Of a DNA stretch of 54,911 bases, positions 1-8,261 are shown in pieces. Source of the DNA: an uncultured Eubacteriales bacterium (GTDB lineage: Bacteria; Bacillota; Clostridia; TANB77; CAG-508); NCBI GenBank assembly GCA_905203305.1, contig CAJKVH010000010.1:1-54911 (forward strand). Direction: 5' to 3'. The position numbers and the translations under genes were made by a program. The notes beneath the pieces were generated by a model that saw only the letters and a program-made list of their open reading frames with translations, did no database searches and was not told the origin of the DNA. Numbering within the stretch: position 1 is the first letter of the stretch; the number at the start of each line of letters is the position of its first letter.

Positions 1-1218
1 GAAAAATATAAAAAAATATTAAAAAATAATTTAAATTATATAAAAAAATTAAAAATACCTGAAAAAATAAAAAAAGAAAATATTCAAAAATTATATGGAA
101 ATAAATTAAAAACAAGTGTATCAAAATTAGAAACATTTAAATCATGCCCATACGAATATTTTTTACAATATAGTTTAAAAATAAAAGAAAAAGAAGAATT
201 AAAAATAAAAAGTTTAGATACAGGATCATTTATGCATGAAGTAATTAATTCTTTTTTTGAAGAAATAAATGATAAAAAAATAAATATAAAAGAAATAGAT
301 GATGAACAAACAGAAAAAATAATAAATGAAATAATTGAAAAAAAATTAGAAAATAATAAAAATTATATTTTTACTGCAACAGAGAAATATAAATTATTAG
401 TAGAAAGATTAAAGAGAATAATTTTAAAAGCATTAAAATATATAATTTTAGGATTAAAATCAAGTGATTTTTCTATAATAGGAACAGAAGTTGAATTTGA
501 CGAAAAAAAGGGAAAATATAAGCCTATAAAAATAAATTTAGAAAACGGAAAAACAGTAGAAATAGTTGGTAAAATTGATAGAATAGATATTGCAAAAGAT
601 GAAAATAATAAATATATTAGAATAATTGATTATAAATCATCTATTAAAGATATTGATTATACAAATATCTATGCAGGACTTCAATTACAATTAATTACAT
701 ATTTAGATGCAATGTGTAAAATAGAAGATTTTATTCCAGCAGGAATATTATATTTTAATTTATTAGAGCAAATGATCAATTCAGAAAAAAAGATGACAGA
801 GGAAGAAATTGAAGAAAAAATAAAAAATAATTTTAAGATGAAAGGATTAATTTTAGCTGATGTAAAAGTAGCTCAAATGCAAGACAATAATTTAATACCA
901 TCTACATCATCAAAAATAATACCAGCCTACATGGACAAAACAGGAACATTAAGTCCTAAAAAAAGTAGTATTGCAACAAAAGAAGAATTTGAAAAATTAC
1001 AAAAGTATGTAAATAATACAATTAAAGAAATATCAGAAGAAATTTTAAAAGGAAATATAGAATTAAAGCCATATTATAAAAATAAAAAAACACCATGCGA
1101 ATATTGTTCATATAAAAATATATGTGAATTTAATTCCGGAATTTTAAAAACGGGATATAGATTTATTAATAAAAAAGAAAAAGAAGATATTTTTGAAAGT
1201 TTAAAAAGGGAGGAATAA
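1..1218 (+). CDS. addB: AddB-like ATP-dependent nuclease subunit B, 3' part
   Basis: The frame is open from base 1, so the gene enters from outside the window; 405 codons are visible. The visible part matches the C-terminal RecB-like nuclease domain of AddB, the partner of AddA in double-strand-break resection. Near codons 40-55 there is the AddB stretch SVSKLETFKSCPYEYF, whose Cys is the first ligand of the family iron-sulfur cluster. It is followed by DTGSFMHEV, with the nuclease-domain His. Further on, a GKIDRID and RIIDYKSS pair gives the PD-(D/E)xK active site. Close to the end, CEYCSYKNIC gives the other three cluster cysteines in the C-x2-C-x5-C pattern. The first internal ATG (232) lies inside the domain and is not the start. 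The pgeF ribosome binding site lies in the last codons, so the two genes are probably cotranscribed. Confidence 0.88.
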   Translation, partial: EKYKKILKNNLNYIKKLKIPEKIKKENIQKLYGNKLKTSVSKLETFKSCPYEYFLQYSLKIKEKEELKIKSLDTGSFMHEVINSFFEEINDKKINIKEIDDEQTEKIINEIIEKKLENNKNYIFTATEKYKLLVERLKRIILKALKYIILGLKSSDFSIIGTEVEFDEKKGKYKPIKINLENGKTVEIVGKIDRIDIAKDENNKYIRIIDYKSSIKDIDYTNIYAGLQLQLITYLDAMCKIEDFIPAGILYFNLLEQMINSEKKMTEEEIEEKIKNNFKMKGLILADVKVAQMQDNNLIPSTSSKIIPAYMDKTGTLSPKKSSIATKEEFEKLQKYVNNTIKEISEEILKGNIELKPYYKNKKTPCEYCSYKNICEFNSGILKTGYRFINKKEKEDIFESLKREE

Positions 1219-1220
1219 AA

Positions 1221-2039
1221 ATGGATTTAACAAATGAAATAGTTGAGCATATAAAAAAAGAAAACCAAGAATATTTACAATTTAAAAAATTACAAAAATA
1301 TTCAGATATAATTTCACATGCATATTCAATTGGAATAGATAAAAATTATAGGACATTTAGAGCTAACAGACAGCTATTAACAAAAGAAGAGTATGAAAAA
1401 AATATGTCTAATTATAAAACCCTTTGCGAAGTAATAGGAATAAATTCAAAAAATATAATAAAAGCAAGTCAAGCACACACTGATAACATATTGCAAATAG
1501 AACAAAAAAATGATGATAGAATTGATACAGATATAAAATGTGATGGATTGATAACAAACAAAAAAGAAATAATTCTTGCAACAACAAATGCAGATTGCAT
1601 TTTAATGCTAATGTTTGATCCGGTAAAAAAAGTAATTGCAAATGTTCATTCTGGGTGGAGAGGAACTCTTCAAGAAATATCTGTAAAAGCAGTTAAGAAA
1701 ATGCAAGAAGGCTACGGATGTAATCCAAATGATATCATAGTATGTATATGTCCAAGCATAAGAAAATGCCATTTTGAAGTAGATAAAGATGTTTATGAAA
1801 TGTTCTATAATCAATTTGAAAAACTAGGAGATGTAGATAGATTTATTGAAAAAATAGGAGAAAAATGGTATATAGATACAGTTTTAATAAACAAAATAAT
1901 ATTAGAAAATATAGGAATAAAAAGAGAAAACATAGAAGACAGCAATATTTGTTCTGTATGTAATAAAGAAAAAGTACATTCATATAGGGCAGAAGGCATA
2001 AATTATGGTTTGGCAACAGCAATAATAATGTTAAAGTAG
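1221..2039 (+). CDS. pgeF: Polyphenol oxidase / purine nucleoside phosphorylase-like YfiH family
   Basis: This 272-residue protein belongs to the YfiH/LACC1 (DUF152) family, whose members act on purine nucleosides and, in E. coli, remove misincorporated L-Ser from peptidoglycan precursors. The three family metal/catalytic residues are visible: His in QAHTDN, Cys in NADC, and His in NVHSGWRGT. The CICPSIRKCHFEVD and CNKEKVHSYRAEG stretches are also typical. The start is ATG 1221, with GGGAGG at 1208-1213 inside the end of addB, so translation is probably coupled. The downstream LD-carboxypeptidase begins right after it, which fits a small wall-recycling or housekeeping operon. The family is clear; the exact substrate is not. 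Confidence 0.87.
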   Translation: MDLTNEIVEHIKKENQEYLQFKKLQKYSDIISHAYSIGIDKNYRTFRANRQLLTKEEYEKNMSNYKTLCEVIGINSKNIIKASQAHTDNILQIEQKNDDRIDTDIKCDGLITNKKEIILATTNADCILMLMFDPVKKVIANVHSGWRGTLQEISVKAVKKMQEGYGCNPNDIIVCICPSIRKCHFEVDKDVYEMFYNQFEKLGDVDRFIEKIGEKWYIDTVLINKIILENIGIKRENIEDSNICSVCNKEKVHSYRAEGINYGLATAIIMLK

Positions 2040-2048
2040 GTGAGAAAA

Positions 2049-2966
2049 ATGATACCAAATAGATTAAAAAAAGGAGATACGATTGCGGTTATTGCTCCAT
2101 CAAATTCAGTAGAAGAAAAAGATAGGGTATTTATGAAAAAAACAGAAAAAATGTTTAATGCTAAAGGTATAAATGTAGTATATGGAAAAAATATATATTC
2201 AAATACATTAAAATATGGAGCAACACCTAGGGAAAAAGCAGAGGACCTAAATTGGGCCTTTGAGAACAAGAACATACAAGGTATTTTTTGTGCCAAAGGT
2301 GGAGAAAATTCAAATACAATATTTGAGTATATAGACTATGATAAGATAAAAGAAAATCCAAAAATATTTTGTGGATTTAGTGATTCAACATTTTTAATAA
2401 ATATGATATATGAAAAAACAGGCCTTATAACATTTCATGGATCAACTTTTAAAGCAATTTCAGATTGGGATTCAGAATTTGTATTTGAAGATATAGTAGA
2501 AAAACTAATTAATGGAGATACAAACTTAAATGTTCCAAGTAAAGAAATAAAAACTATAAAGAAAGGAAAAACAGATGGAATATTAATAGGGGGAAATCTA
2601 AATTGTATTAGGGAAATGGTAACTGGAAAATATTCAATTGATTTTAAAGACAAAATTCTATTTATAGAAGATTTAGCAGAAGAATCAAATCCAAAATTTG
2701 TTAGCAACTTTTTATATTATATGAAACAAAATGATGTATTTAAAAAAATAAAAGGATTATGGATAGGAAGCTACGAAGATGAAAGCAAAATAAAATTAGA
2801 AAAAATTGTACAAGATGTATTGGAAAATGAATATGATTTCCCAATAATACAATCAGATACATTTGGACATATATCAGAAAAACAGGTAATACCAGTAGGG
2901 ATAAATACAGAAATAAATACAAACAATATAGAAAAAATAAAATTAATGGAAAAATGTGTTAAGTAA
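2049..2966 (+). CDS. LD-carboxypeptidase, peptidase family S66 (LdcA/MccF type)
   Basis: The S66 family cleaves the L,D bond of muropeptide tetrapeptides (LdcA) or inactivates microcin-type peptides (MccF). Visible motifs in order are KKGDTIAVIAPS at the N-terminus, a KGGENSN loop, GFSDST carrying the nucleophilic Ser, FHGS, GGNLN, FIEDLAEE with the catalytic Glu, and SDTFGHISEKQVIPVG with the catalytic His. All three Ser-Glu-His residues are present, so the enzyme should be active. A GTG at 2040 is possible, but AGGTGAG at 2038-2044 lies five bases before ATG 2049, so the ATG is the better start and gives 305 residues. The gene follows pgeF within a few bases and probably shares its transcript. 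LdcA versus MccF cannot be settled by eye. Confidence 0.85.
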   Translation: MIPNRLKKGDTIAVIAPSNSVEEKDRVFMKKTEKMFNAKGINVVYGKNIYSNTLKYGATPREKAEDLNWAFENKNIQGIFCAKGGENSNTIFEYIDYDKIKENPKIFCGFSDSTFLINMIYEKTGLITFHGSTFKAISDWDSEFVFEDIVEKLINGDTNLNVPSKEIKTIKKGKTDGILIGGNLNCIREMVTGKYSIDFKDKILFIEDLAEESNPKFVSNFLYYMKQNDVFKKIKGLWIGSYEDESKIKLEKIVQDVLENEYDFPIIQSDTFGHISEKQVIPVGINTEINTNNIEKIKLMEKCVK

Positions 2967-2971
2967 TTTTT

Positions 2972-3012
2972 TGTCGAAAAATCTTGAAGTTAAATAATTA
3001 ATATAGTAAAAT
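2972..3012 (+). promoter_or_regulatory. Promoter with a consensus Spo0A box
   Basis: TTGAAG (2984-2989), a 17-base spacer and TAAAAT (3007-3012) form a sigma-A-type promoter for the NAGPA-like gene. TGTCGAA (2972-2978) is an exact 0A box, at about -47 to -41 from the expected start point, where Spo0A sits at the sigma-A promoters it activates. Several such heptamers are expected by chance in this window, so the Spo0A part is only suggestive. Confidence 0.5.
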
Positions 3013-3051
3013 AAAAGATGCAAAAAATAAAAAAGATAGGATGGAAAACAG

Positions 3052-4146
3052 ATGAATCAAATAATTGATGAACAAAGAGAAGAAGAGAAAATAATAGAAA
3101 AGAAAGAAAAGCCAAAGAAGAAAAAAAAGAAAAACATTTTGAAAAAAATATTTATTACACTAGCAATTCTTATAATAATAGCAGGAAGTTCATTAGGAAT
3201 ATTATTATATGGTCCGTATAGCGGTTTTAGAGATTGGTTAATTACAACAGCTATGACAACAATGACACATCAATGGATAGCTTACTTATTTTATGACCAA
3301 GCTACAATAGACGCAGTAATGGCAAATAATAAAGTAGATGAAATACAAGAAGACACAGATACGAATGCAATTGTAGTTGGTGTACAAGAAGAAAAGACAT
3401 ATGAAAATGAATATGAAAAGGCAATATTAGAAAAAAACAATCCAAATGATACATATAAAATAATAGAAATAAGTGGAAAAGGATACAGTGGATATTTAGC
3501 TGCAATATATGATCCTTCAAAAATACATACTTTAGTAACATCAAAAATAGGATCAAGTGGACAATATTTAACAACAATGGCAAAAAATAATAAAGCAGTA
3601 GTTGCAATAAATGGTGGAGGATTTGATGATCCAAACTATAGCAGTAATGCTGCAAATCCACTTGGAATAACATATTCAAGGGGAAAATTAATGACATCTT
3701 ATTATTATGCGGGAGCAGGAGGAATAATAGGATTTGATACAAATGATAAACTAGTATTATCATCAAAATGCACTGAACAATCAGCAAAAGCATTAAAAAT
3801 AAGAGATGCAGTAACATGTGGACCGTTTTTGATAGTAAACGGAAAAGCATCAGGAGTAGTTGGAAACGGTGGATGGGGAACAGCACCACGTACAGCAATA
3901 GGACAAAGAAAAGATGGTATAGTATTATTTTTAGTAGTAGATGGAAGAACAGTAAAAAGACCAGGAGCAGATATGGATGACTTAATAGAAATAATGCAAA
4001 ATTACGGAGCATATAATGCTGCAAACCTAGATGGAGGAACATCAACAGCAATGACAGTAAACTATGAATTAATAAATGATCCGGTAGATAGTTCAGGAGC
4101 ACATAGAACAAGATTTGTTTCAACAGGTTTTGGTTTAATAGAATAA
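3052..4146 (+). CDS. Membrane-anchored phosphodiester glycosidase (NAGPA / DUF2233) protein
   Basis: Residues 1-32 are Lys/Glu-rich and cytoplasmic. Residues about 33-53 form one transmembrane helix (IFITLAILIIIAGSSLGILL). The rest is extracytoplasmic and carries the NAGPA domain, named for the human uncovering enzyme that removes GlcNAc from phosphodiesters. Domain motifs seen are VVAINGGGF, the TCGPFLIVNG stretch, APRTAIGQRKDG, FLVVDGR and the C-terminal NLDGGTSTAM. In bacteria the family acts on cell-surface or spore-envelope glycans, but the substrate here is unknown. The gene is monocistronic: it has its own promoter with a possible Spo0A box upstream and a strong hairpin terminator 15 bases after the stop. 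If the Spo0A box is real, a role at the onset of sporulation would follow. Confidence 0.85.
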   Translation: MNQIIDEQREEEKIIEKKEKPKKKKKKNILKKIFITLAILIIIAGSSLGILLYGPYSGFRDWLITTAMTTMTHQWIAYLFYDQATIDAVMANNKVDEIQEDTDTNAIVVGVQEEKTYENEYEKAILEKNNPNDTYKIIEISGKGYSGYLAAIYDPSKIHTLVTSKIGSSGQYLTTMAKNNKAVVAINGGGFDDPNYSSNAANPLGITYSRGKLMTSYYYAGAGGIIGFDTNDKLVLSSKCTEQSAKALKIRDAVTCGPFLIVNGKASGVVGNGGWGTAPRTAIGQRKDGIVLFLVVDGRTVKRPGADMDDLIEIMQNYGAYNAANLDGGTSTAMTVNYELINDPVDSSGAHRTRFVSTGFGLIE

Positions 4147-4161
4147 AAAAATAAATGCAAA

Positions 4162-4190
4162 AAATCCATAAAAACTATGGATTTTTTTTT
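4162..4190 (+). terminator. Rho-independent terminator
   Basis: A perfect 9-base-pair stem AAATCCATA/TATGGATTT with a five-base loop runs into a tract of T. It closes the NAGPA-like gene. Confidence 0.9.
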
Positions 4191-4234
4191 ATTTACTTGA
4201 TATAATGAAGCTACTTTTAAATTTGGAAAAGAAA

Positions 4235-4271
4235 AGGAGGAAATTAGCAAAAGTGCTAATAATGAAAGATG
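4235..4271 (+). promoter_or_regulatory. Split ribosome binding site with intervening hairpin
   Basis: AGGAGG (4235-4240) is 28 bases before the dnaJ ATG at 4269, too far for direct use. A perfect inverted repeat, ATTAGC (4243-4248) and GCTAAT (4255-4260), fills the gap. Folding it would bring the Shine-Dalgarno to about ten bases from ATG 4269. A five-codon ORF from ATG 4262 (MKDDF, stop) overlaps the true start in another frame. Confidence 0.5.
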
Positions 4272-5169
4272 ATTTTTAAAGATTATTACAAAATATTAGA
4301 ACTAAAGACAAACAGAGTATCTTCAGAGGAAATAAAGAACGCATACAGACTAGCAGTTAAAAAAAATCATCCAGATTTAAATGTAGAAGACAAATTAGCT
4401 GAGGAGAAAATAAAAGATATAAATGAGGCATATAAAGTACTTTCAGAAAGTTCATCAAAACGCAAATATGACCGTATATGGAATAAAAACAATATGAAAA
4501 TAAAACAACAACAATATAAAGAAGAAAACAAAAAAAATAATGCATCATTTGGAGAATTTTTTAATATGTTTTTTGGAACAACAGAAAATATAGTAAAACC
4601 AAAAATAAATAAACAAGAAAAAAATCCAATAAATGGCGAAAACATTGAAACAAGTATAGATGTAGATATAGAAGAAGTATTTTATGGATTAGATAAAAAA
4701 ATATCTCTAAGAACAGTAGATGGGAAAATGAAAGTATTTACAGTATCAATTCCAGCACGGACTAAGAAATGGTGAAAAAATAAGACTTTTAGGCCAAGGA
4801 AAAGAAGGAATAGACGGAGGAAAAAATGGTGATCTATTTATAAAAGTAAATATAAAAGATAGCGAAAAATTCAAACTAAAAGGAAATGATTTATATACAA
4901 ATTTATATTTAACACCATGGGAAGCAGCACTTGGAACAAGAACAACCGTATATTCAATAGATGATGGAACAGTAGTTTATATCCCAGAGGGAATGGAAAC
5001 AGGAGAAATCCTAAAGATTTCCGGAAAAGGATATAAAGATGGAAAGGGTGGAAGAGGAGACTTAATTGCAAAGGTAAATATAATGGTACCAAAAAAATTA
5101 AGTGAACAAGAAAAAAAATTATTTGAAAAATTAAGTACAGTATCAAGTTTTAATCCTAGAAAAATGTAG
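4269..5169 (+). pseudogene. DnaJ/CbpA-type co-chaperone without zinc finger, frameshifted
   Basis: The reading frame from ATG 4269 encodes a J domain (DYYKILEL..., HPD loop in KKNHPDLN, INEAYKVLSE) and the start of the C-terminal substrate domain, then stops at 4775. The expected continuation, GLRNGEKIRLLGQGKEG through LSEQEKKLFEKL, lies one frame on and runs to 5169. Deleting one base, C4758, joins the two parts into a 299-residue protein of normal CbpA length. There is no Gly/Cys zinc-finger region, so this is a type II/III Hsp40 that would stimulate DnaK. The break falls in a conserved stretch (FTVSIPAG) with both halves otherwise intact, so it is either very recent or a sequencing error. 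The same C-before-GGA signature recurs in other genes of this window. The translation start is unusual, as described for the hairpin just upstream. Confidence 0.85.
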
Positions 5170-5185
5170 ACTTTTGCAACTGCTA

Positions 5186-5214
5186 TTGACATAAAATAGA
5201 AAACTTGTTATAAT
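5186..5214 (+). promoter_or_regulatory. Sigma-A promoter of the VirD4 unit
   Basis: TTGACA (5186-5191), exactly 17 bases, then TATAAT (5209-5214). Both hexamers are perfect consensus, so the three-gene unit at 5280-8154 should be well transcribed. Confidence 0.85.
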
Positions 5215-5279
5215 TAAATAGTGGTTATACAAAGGAAAAGTCTATGTTATAAAATCATAGAAAATGGAGGAAAATAAAA

Positions 5280-5801
5280 ATGGAATCATGGAAAGGAAAA
5301 CACTTTAGCATAACAGACCCAAAAGGAGTAAGTACAATTATATATGAGGTATATAAAACAAAAAAGGAATATTTAAAAAAATATCCTAAATATACCGTTC
5401 AAAGATTACGTTCAACAGAACAATTAGTTGGAGACTTAAAAAAGAAAACATTCTTTGTAGAAGATCCACAAGAAAGCGGAAACCAGTTAATAATATTCTC
5501 TTTCGCAAAAGAAAAAGTTGTTATTAATAATGGTTTACTTATCAATGATGAAGTAAAAATTTCAAAAAAACCTGTTCCATTTAAATTTGATACATTATAT
5601 TCAGAAGAAGCAACAGAAGTAAGAGACTTTAAATATACACCAAACTTAAAAAGAGCAATAACAATAATCGACCCAGAAACAACAGAAGAAGTAAAACCAG
5701 TTCTTTACTATGACGAAGAAGCTGATGAAGTAAAAGGAAAATGCAAACTAAAACCAAACAAATCTTATTTTGCTTTTGAGATAAGAGATGATAAAAATTA
5801 A
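5280..5801 (+). CDS. Unknown 173-residue protein, first gene of the VirD4 unit
   Basis: I do not recognise this protein. It is soluble, with no signal peptide or membrane segment. It is rich in Lys, Glu and aromatic residues (SWKGKHFSITDPKGVSTIIYEVY near the start) and looks beta-strand-rich throughout. A GGAGG site six to seven bases upstream of ATG 5280 supports the start. The gene directly follows a perfect sigma-A promoter and precedes a 94-residue protein and a VirD4-type ATPase with short gaps. A shared role with that ATPase, as substrate, adaptor or cytoplasmic partner, is inferred from the operon alone. Base composition is the same as the surrounding chromosome, so there is no sign of recent transfer. 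Confidence 0.7.
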   Translation: MESWKGKHFSITDPKGVSTIIYEVYKTKKEYLKKYPKYTVQRLRSTEQLVGDLKKKTFFVEDPQESGNQLIIFSFAKEKVVINNGLLINDEVKISKKPVPFKFDTLYSEEATEVRDFKYTPNLKRAITIIDPETTEEVKPVLYYDEEADEVKGKCKLKPNKSYFAFEIRDDKN

Positions 5802-5815
5802 GGAGGAATTCTAAG

Positions 5816-6100
5816 ATGACCAAAAAACAACAAGCAAAGTTAAAGGAGATGGAAGAATTTATGAATAATGGTGTACCAGAAGAAGCCAAAACACCAAGTT
5901 CAGAATCTGATAAATTACATGTAGATGTAATAGATATGAAGCAAAAAGAAAACGAAAAAAGTAAGAAAAAATCTCTAGAAGTGGCAAACGGAAAAGATGT
6001 TCAAACAGTTTTATCAGATGCTAGAATACAAACAACTATTGGTGGATATGACGAGATAAATAAAGAACAAAGTAAAAGAGAAGAATCATCAGGAAGATAA
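5816..6100 (+). CDS. Unknown 94-residue charged protein, second gene of the VirD4 unit
   Basis: This is a short hydrophilic, Lys/Glu/Ser-rich protein beginning TKKQQAKLKEMEEFMNNG. It is probably helical or disordered and has no recognisable domain or membrane segment. An AGGAGG at 5802-5807 gives a normal start at ATG 5816. It lies 14 bases after the 173-residue protein and 23 bases before the VirD4-like gene. Small charged proteins often sit beside coupling ATPases in Gram-positive conjugation modules as adaptors. That comparison is the only functional hint and is an inference. Confidence 0.65.
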   Translation: MTKKQQAKLKEMEEFMNNGVPEEAKTPSSESDKLHVDVIDMKQKENEKSKKKSLEVANGKDVQTVLSDARIQTTIGGYDEINKEQSKREESSGR

Positions 6101-6123
6101 CCAAAAGAAAAGGGTGAAAAATT

Positions 6124-8154
6124 ATGAATTATAAAGTTGAAAGAGCACTAAAAAAAGGAAAGACAACAATTATAGTATCAATAATATTATGGGTATTATT
6201 AGCAGTTGTATTAATTATGCCTTGGACTTGTGGTTGTTATCAAAATAAACTATTAGGAAAATTTGATATGGACGCATTCTTAAAAGTTTATATGAAAACA
6301 ACTACAAGTCCATCAACCGGTTTTAAGGCTATATTTTCAAATAATTTATTTGGAGAATATTTGAAAAATTTATTTGGATTTACATTATTTTATGTTGCGA
6401 TTGTAGCAATAGGAATAATAAGGTTAATGCCAAAACATAGATATGATGATATAGAACATGGATCAAGTGACTGGAGTGAAAATGGAGAACAATACCAAGT
6501 TTTAAGTAAAAAATCAGGAATAATCCTTGCGGAAAACAACTATTTACCACTTGATAAAAGAGGAAATGTAAACGTACTAGTAGTCGGAGGATCAGGTTCT
6601 GGTAAATCTGCATCATATTCAATTCCGAATGCACATCAAATGTTAGGATCATATGTATTTACTGATCCAAAGGGAGAATTATATGATAGAACAGCAGGAT
6701 TTTTAAAAGAACATGGATATAAAATAAAAGTTCTAAACCTAGTACATCCGCAATATAGTGATGGATATAATCCATTATTACATATATCATCAGAAATAGA
6801 TGTAGACGTAATTGCAAATACAATAGTAAAAGGTCAAAAAACAGATGGAGGAGGTTCAGATCCATTCTGGGATGATTCAGCAGAAACATTATTAAAAGCA
6901 TTGATATATTATTTAATGGCAACAAGACCTGAAGAAGAACAAAACTTAGCAAGTTGTGCGGAAATGGTAAGAGCAGCAAACTCAAATGGAGGAAGCAATT
7001 TACTATCAGAATTAATGAGTCAATTGCCTTATGACCATCCAGCAAGAATGAACTATAAATCAATAGAGATTGCACCAGAAAAAACATATAGTTCAATCTT
7101 AAGTACATTACAATCAAAACTAGGTAAATTCGATTCAAAAGAAATAGCAGAACTTACATCAACAGACACAATAAATTTTGAAGAAATAGGAAGCGAAAAA
7201 ACAGCGGTATATGTAATATCATCAGATACACATGGTGCATATGACTTCTTACTTACGATATTCTTCGCTCAAATGATACAACAATTATATGACTTTGCGG
7301 ATAACAATGGAGGAAGACTAAAAGAACGTACATACTTTATACTAGACGAGTTTGCAAATATAGGAAGAATTCCAGACTTTGATAAAAAAATATCAACATC
7401 AAGAAGTAGAGGAATATCATTTAGTGTTATTTTACAAAACTTAGACCAATTAGAAGCAATATATGAAAAAGCAAATGAAACAATAATTGGTAACTGTGAT
7501 ACACATGTATTCTTAGGAAGTAACTCACAAAAAACAGTAGAATATTTTTCTAAAGCCTTAGGGGAAAAGACAATTTCACATGAAAGTATATCTACAAATA
7601 GGGATAAAGAACATAAAAAGACAGGAACAAGTGATTCGGATCAAATTATGGCAAGAGCATTAATGACACCAGACGAATTAAGAAGAATGGACAATGACTT
7701 ATGTATAATTTTCGAAAAAGGAATAAGACCAGTAAAAGCAAAAAAATTCTATTATTTCAAAAAGCCGATGGCTAAAGAAATGGGAGCATTAGAAATAAGC
7801 CATAATGATATAGGAGAAATAGATAGAGGAAAATGGAGAAAATATAATCCATATAATCCGTATGTAGAAGAAAAAGATCAAGAGGCTGTAAAAGACCTAA
7901 AAGTAGAATCTTTAGACGATTTGTTTGATGATCCAGAGCCAATAAAAGCTCCAAAAGAAAACAAAGAAGAGGACAAAATAGTAATGCCTAAAAAAGAAGA
8001 AAATAAAGTAGAAAAACTATCATTAGAAGATATAGGAACAGATGATGCTCCAATACTTCCAATGAATGACGATCCAGAAGATGAATACGATTTACAAAAA
8101 GAATTGGAAGCAAAATTTGACGAACTATTTGGTCCAATAGATGACGATAATTAA
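6124..8154 (+). CDS. VirD4/TraG-family coupling ATPase (orphan)
   Basis: This 676-residue protein is built like a type IV secretion coupling protein. It has two N-terminal transmembrane helices (about residues 16-37 and 88-102), then the hexameric ATPase domain. Walker A is GGSGSGKS at about residues 156-163, followed by FTDPKGELYD. Walker B is FILDEFANIG at about residue 405, and the family sensor stretch SRSRGISFSVILQNLDQL follows. The last 110 residues are an acidic tail. In conjugation such proteins dock relaxosome or effector substrates to the secretion channel. No relaxase, VirB4, VirB6 or pilus gene is in the window; the only operon partners are two unknown small proteins. It is flanked by ordinary chromosomal genes and shares their composition. 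It is either a domesticated remnant of an element or a stand-alone translocation ATPase. Confidence 0.87.
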   Translation: MNYKVERALKKGKTTIIVSIILWVLLAVVLIMPWTCGCYQNKLLGKFDMDAFLKVYMKTTTSPSTGFKAIFSNNLFGEYLKNLFGFTLFYVAIVAIGIIRLMPKHRYDDIEHGSSDWSENGEQYQVLSKKSGIILAENNYLPLDKRGNVNVLVVGGSGSGKSASYSIPNAHQMLGSYVFTDPKGELYDRTAGFLKEHGYKIKVLNLVHPQYSDGYNPLLHISSEIDVDVIANTIVKGQKTDGGGSDPFWDDSAETLLKALIYYLMATRPEEEQNLASCAEMVRAANSNGGSNLLSELMSQLPYDHPARMNYKSIEIAPEKTYSSILSTLQSKLGKFDSKEIAELTSTDTINFEEIGSEKTAVYVISSDTHGAYDFLLTIFFAQMIQQLYDFADNNGGRLKERTYFILDEFANIGRIPDFDKKISTSRSRGISFSVILQNLDQLEAIYEKANETIIGNCDTHVFLGSNSQKTVEYFSKALGEKTISHESISTNRDKEHKKTGTSDSDQIMARALMTPDELRRMDNDLCIIFEKGIRPVKAKKFYYFKKPMAKEMGALEISHNDIGEIDRGKWRKYNPYNPYVEEKDQEAVKDLKVESLDDLFDDPEPIKAPKENKEEDKIVMPKKEENKVEKLSLEDIGTDDAPILPMNDDPEDEYDLQKELEAKFDELFGPIDDDN

Positions 8155-8168
8155 AAATCAAAATACAA

Positions 8169-8209
8169 AGAAACACTTAATTATAAAAAATTAGGTGTTT
8201 CTATTGTTT
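8169..8209 (+). terminator. Terminator of the VirD4 unit
   Basis: A 14-base-pair stem (AGAAACACTTAATT with AATTAGGTGTTTCT, one G-T pair) and a six-base loop are followed by ATTGTTT. The weak U-tract overlaps the -35 region of prfA. Confidence 0.75.
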
Positions 8210-8232
8210 AAAAGACAAAAACGTAGTATAAT
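8204..8232 (+). promoter_or_regulatory. Sigma-A promoter of prfA
   Basis: TTGTTT (8204-8209), a 17-base spacer and TATAAT (8227-8232), placed 30 bases before the prfA start. Confidence 0.7.
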
Positions 8233-8261
8233 AAAAAAGATTTAAGAAAGGAAAGAAATGT

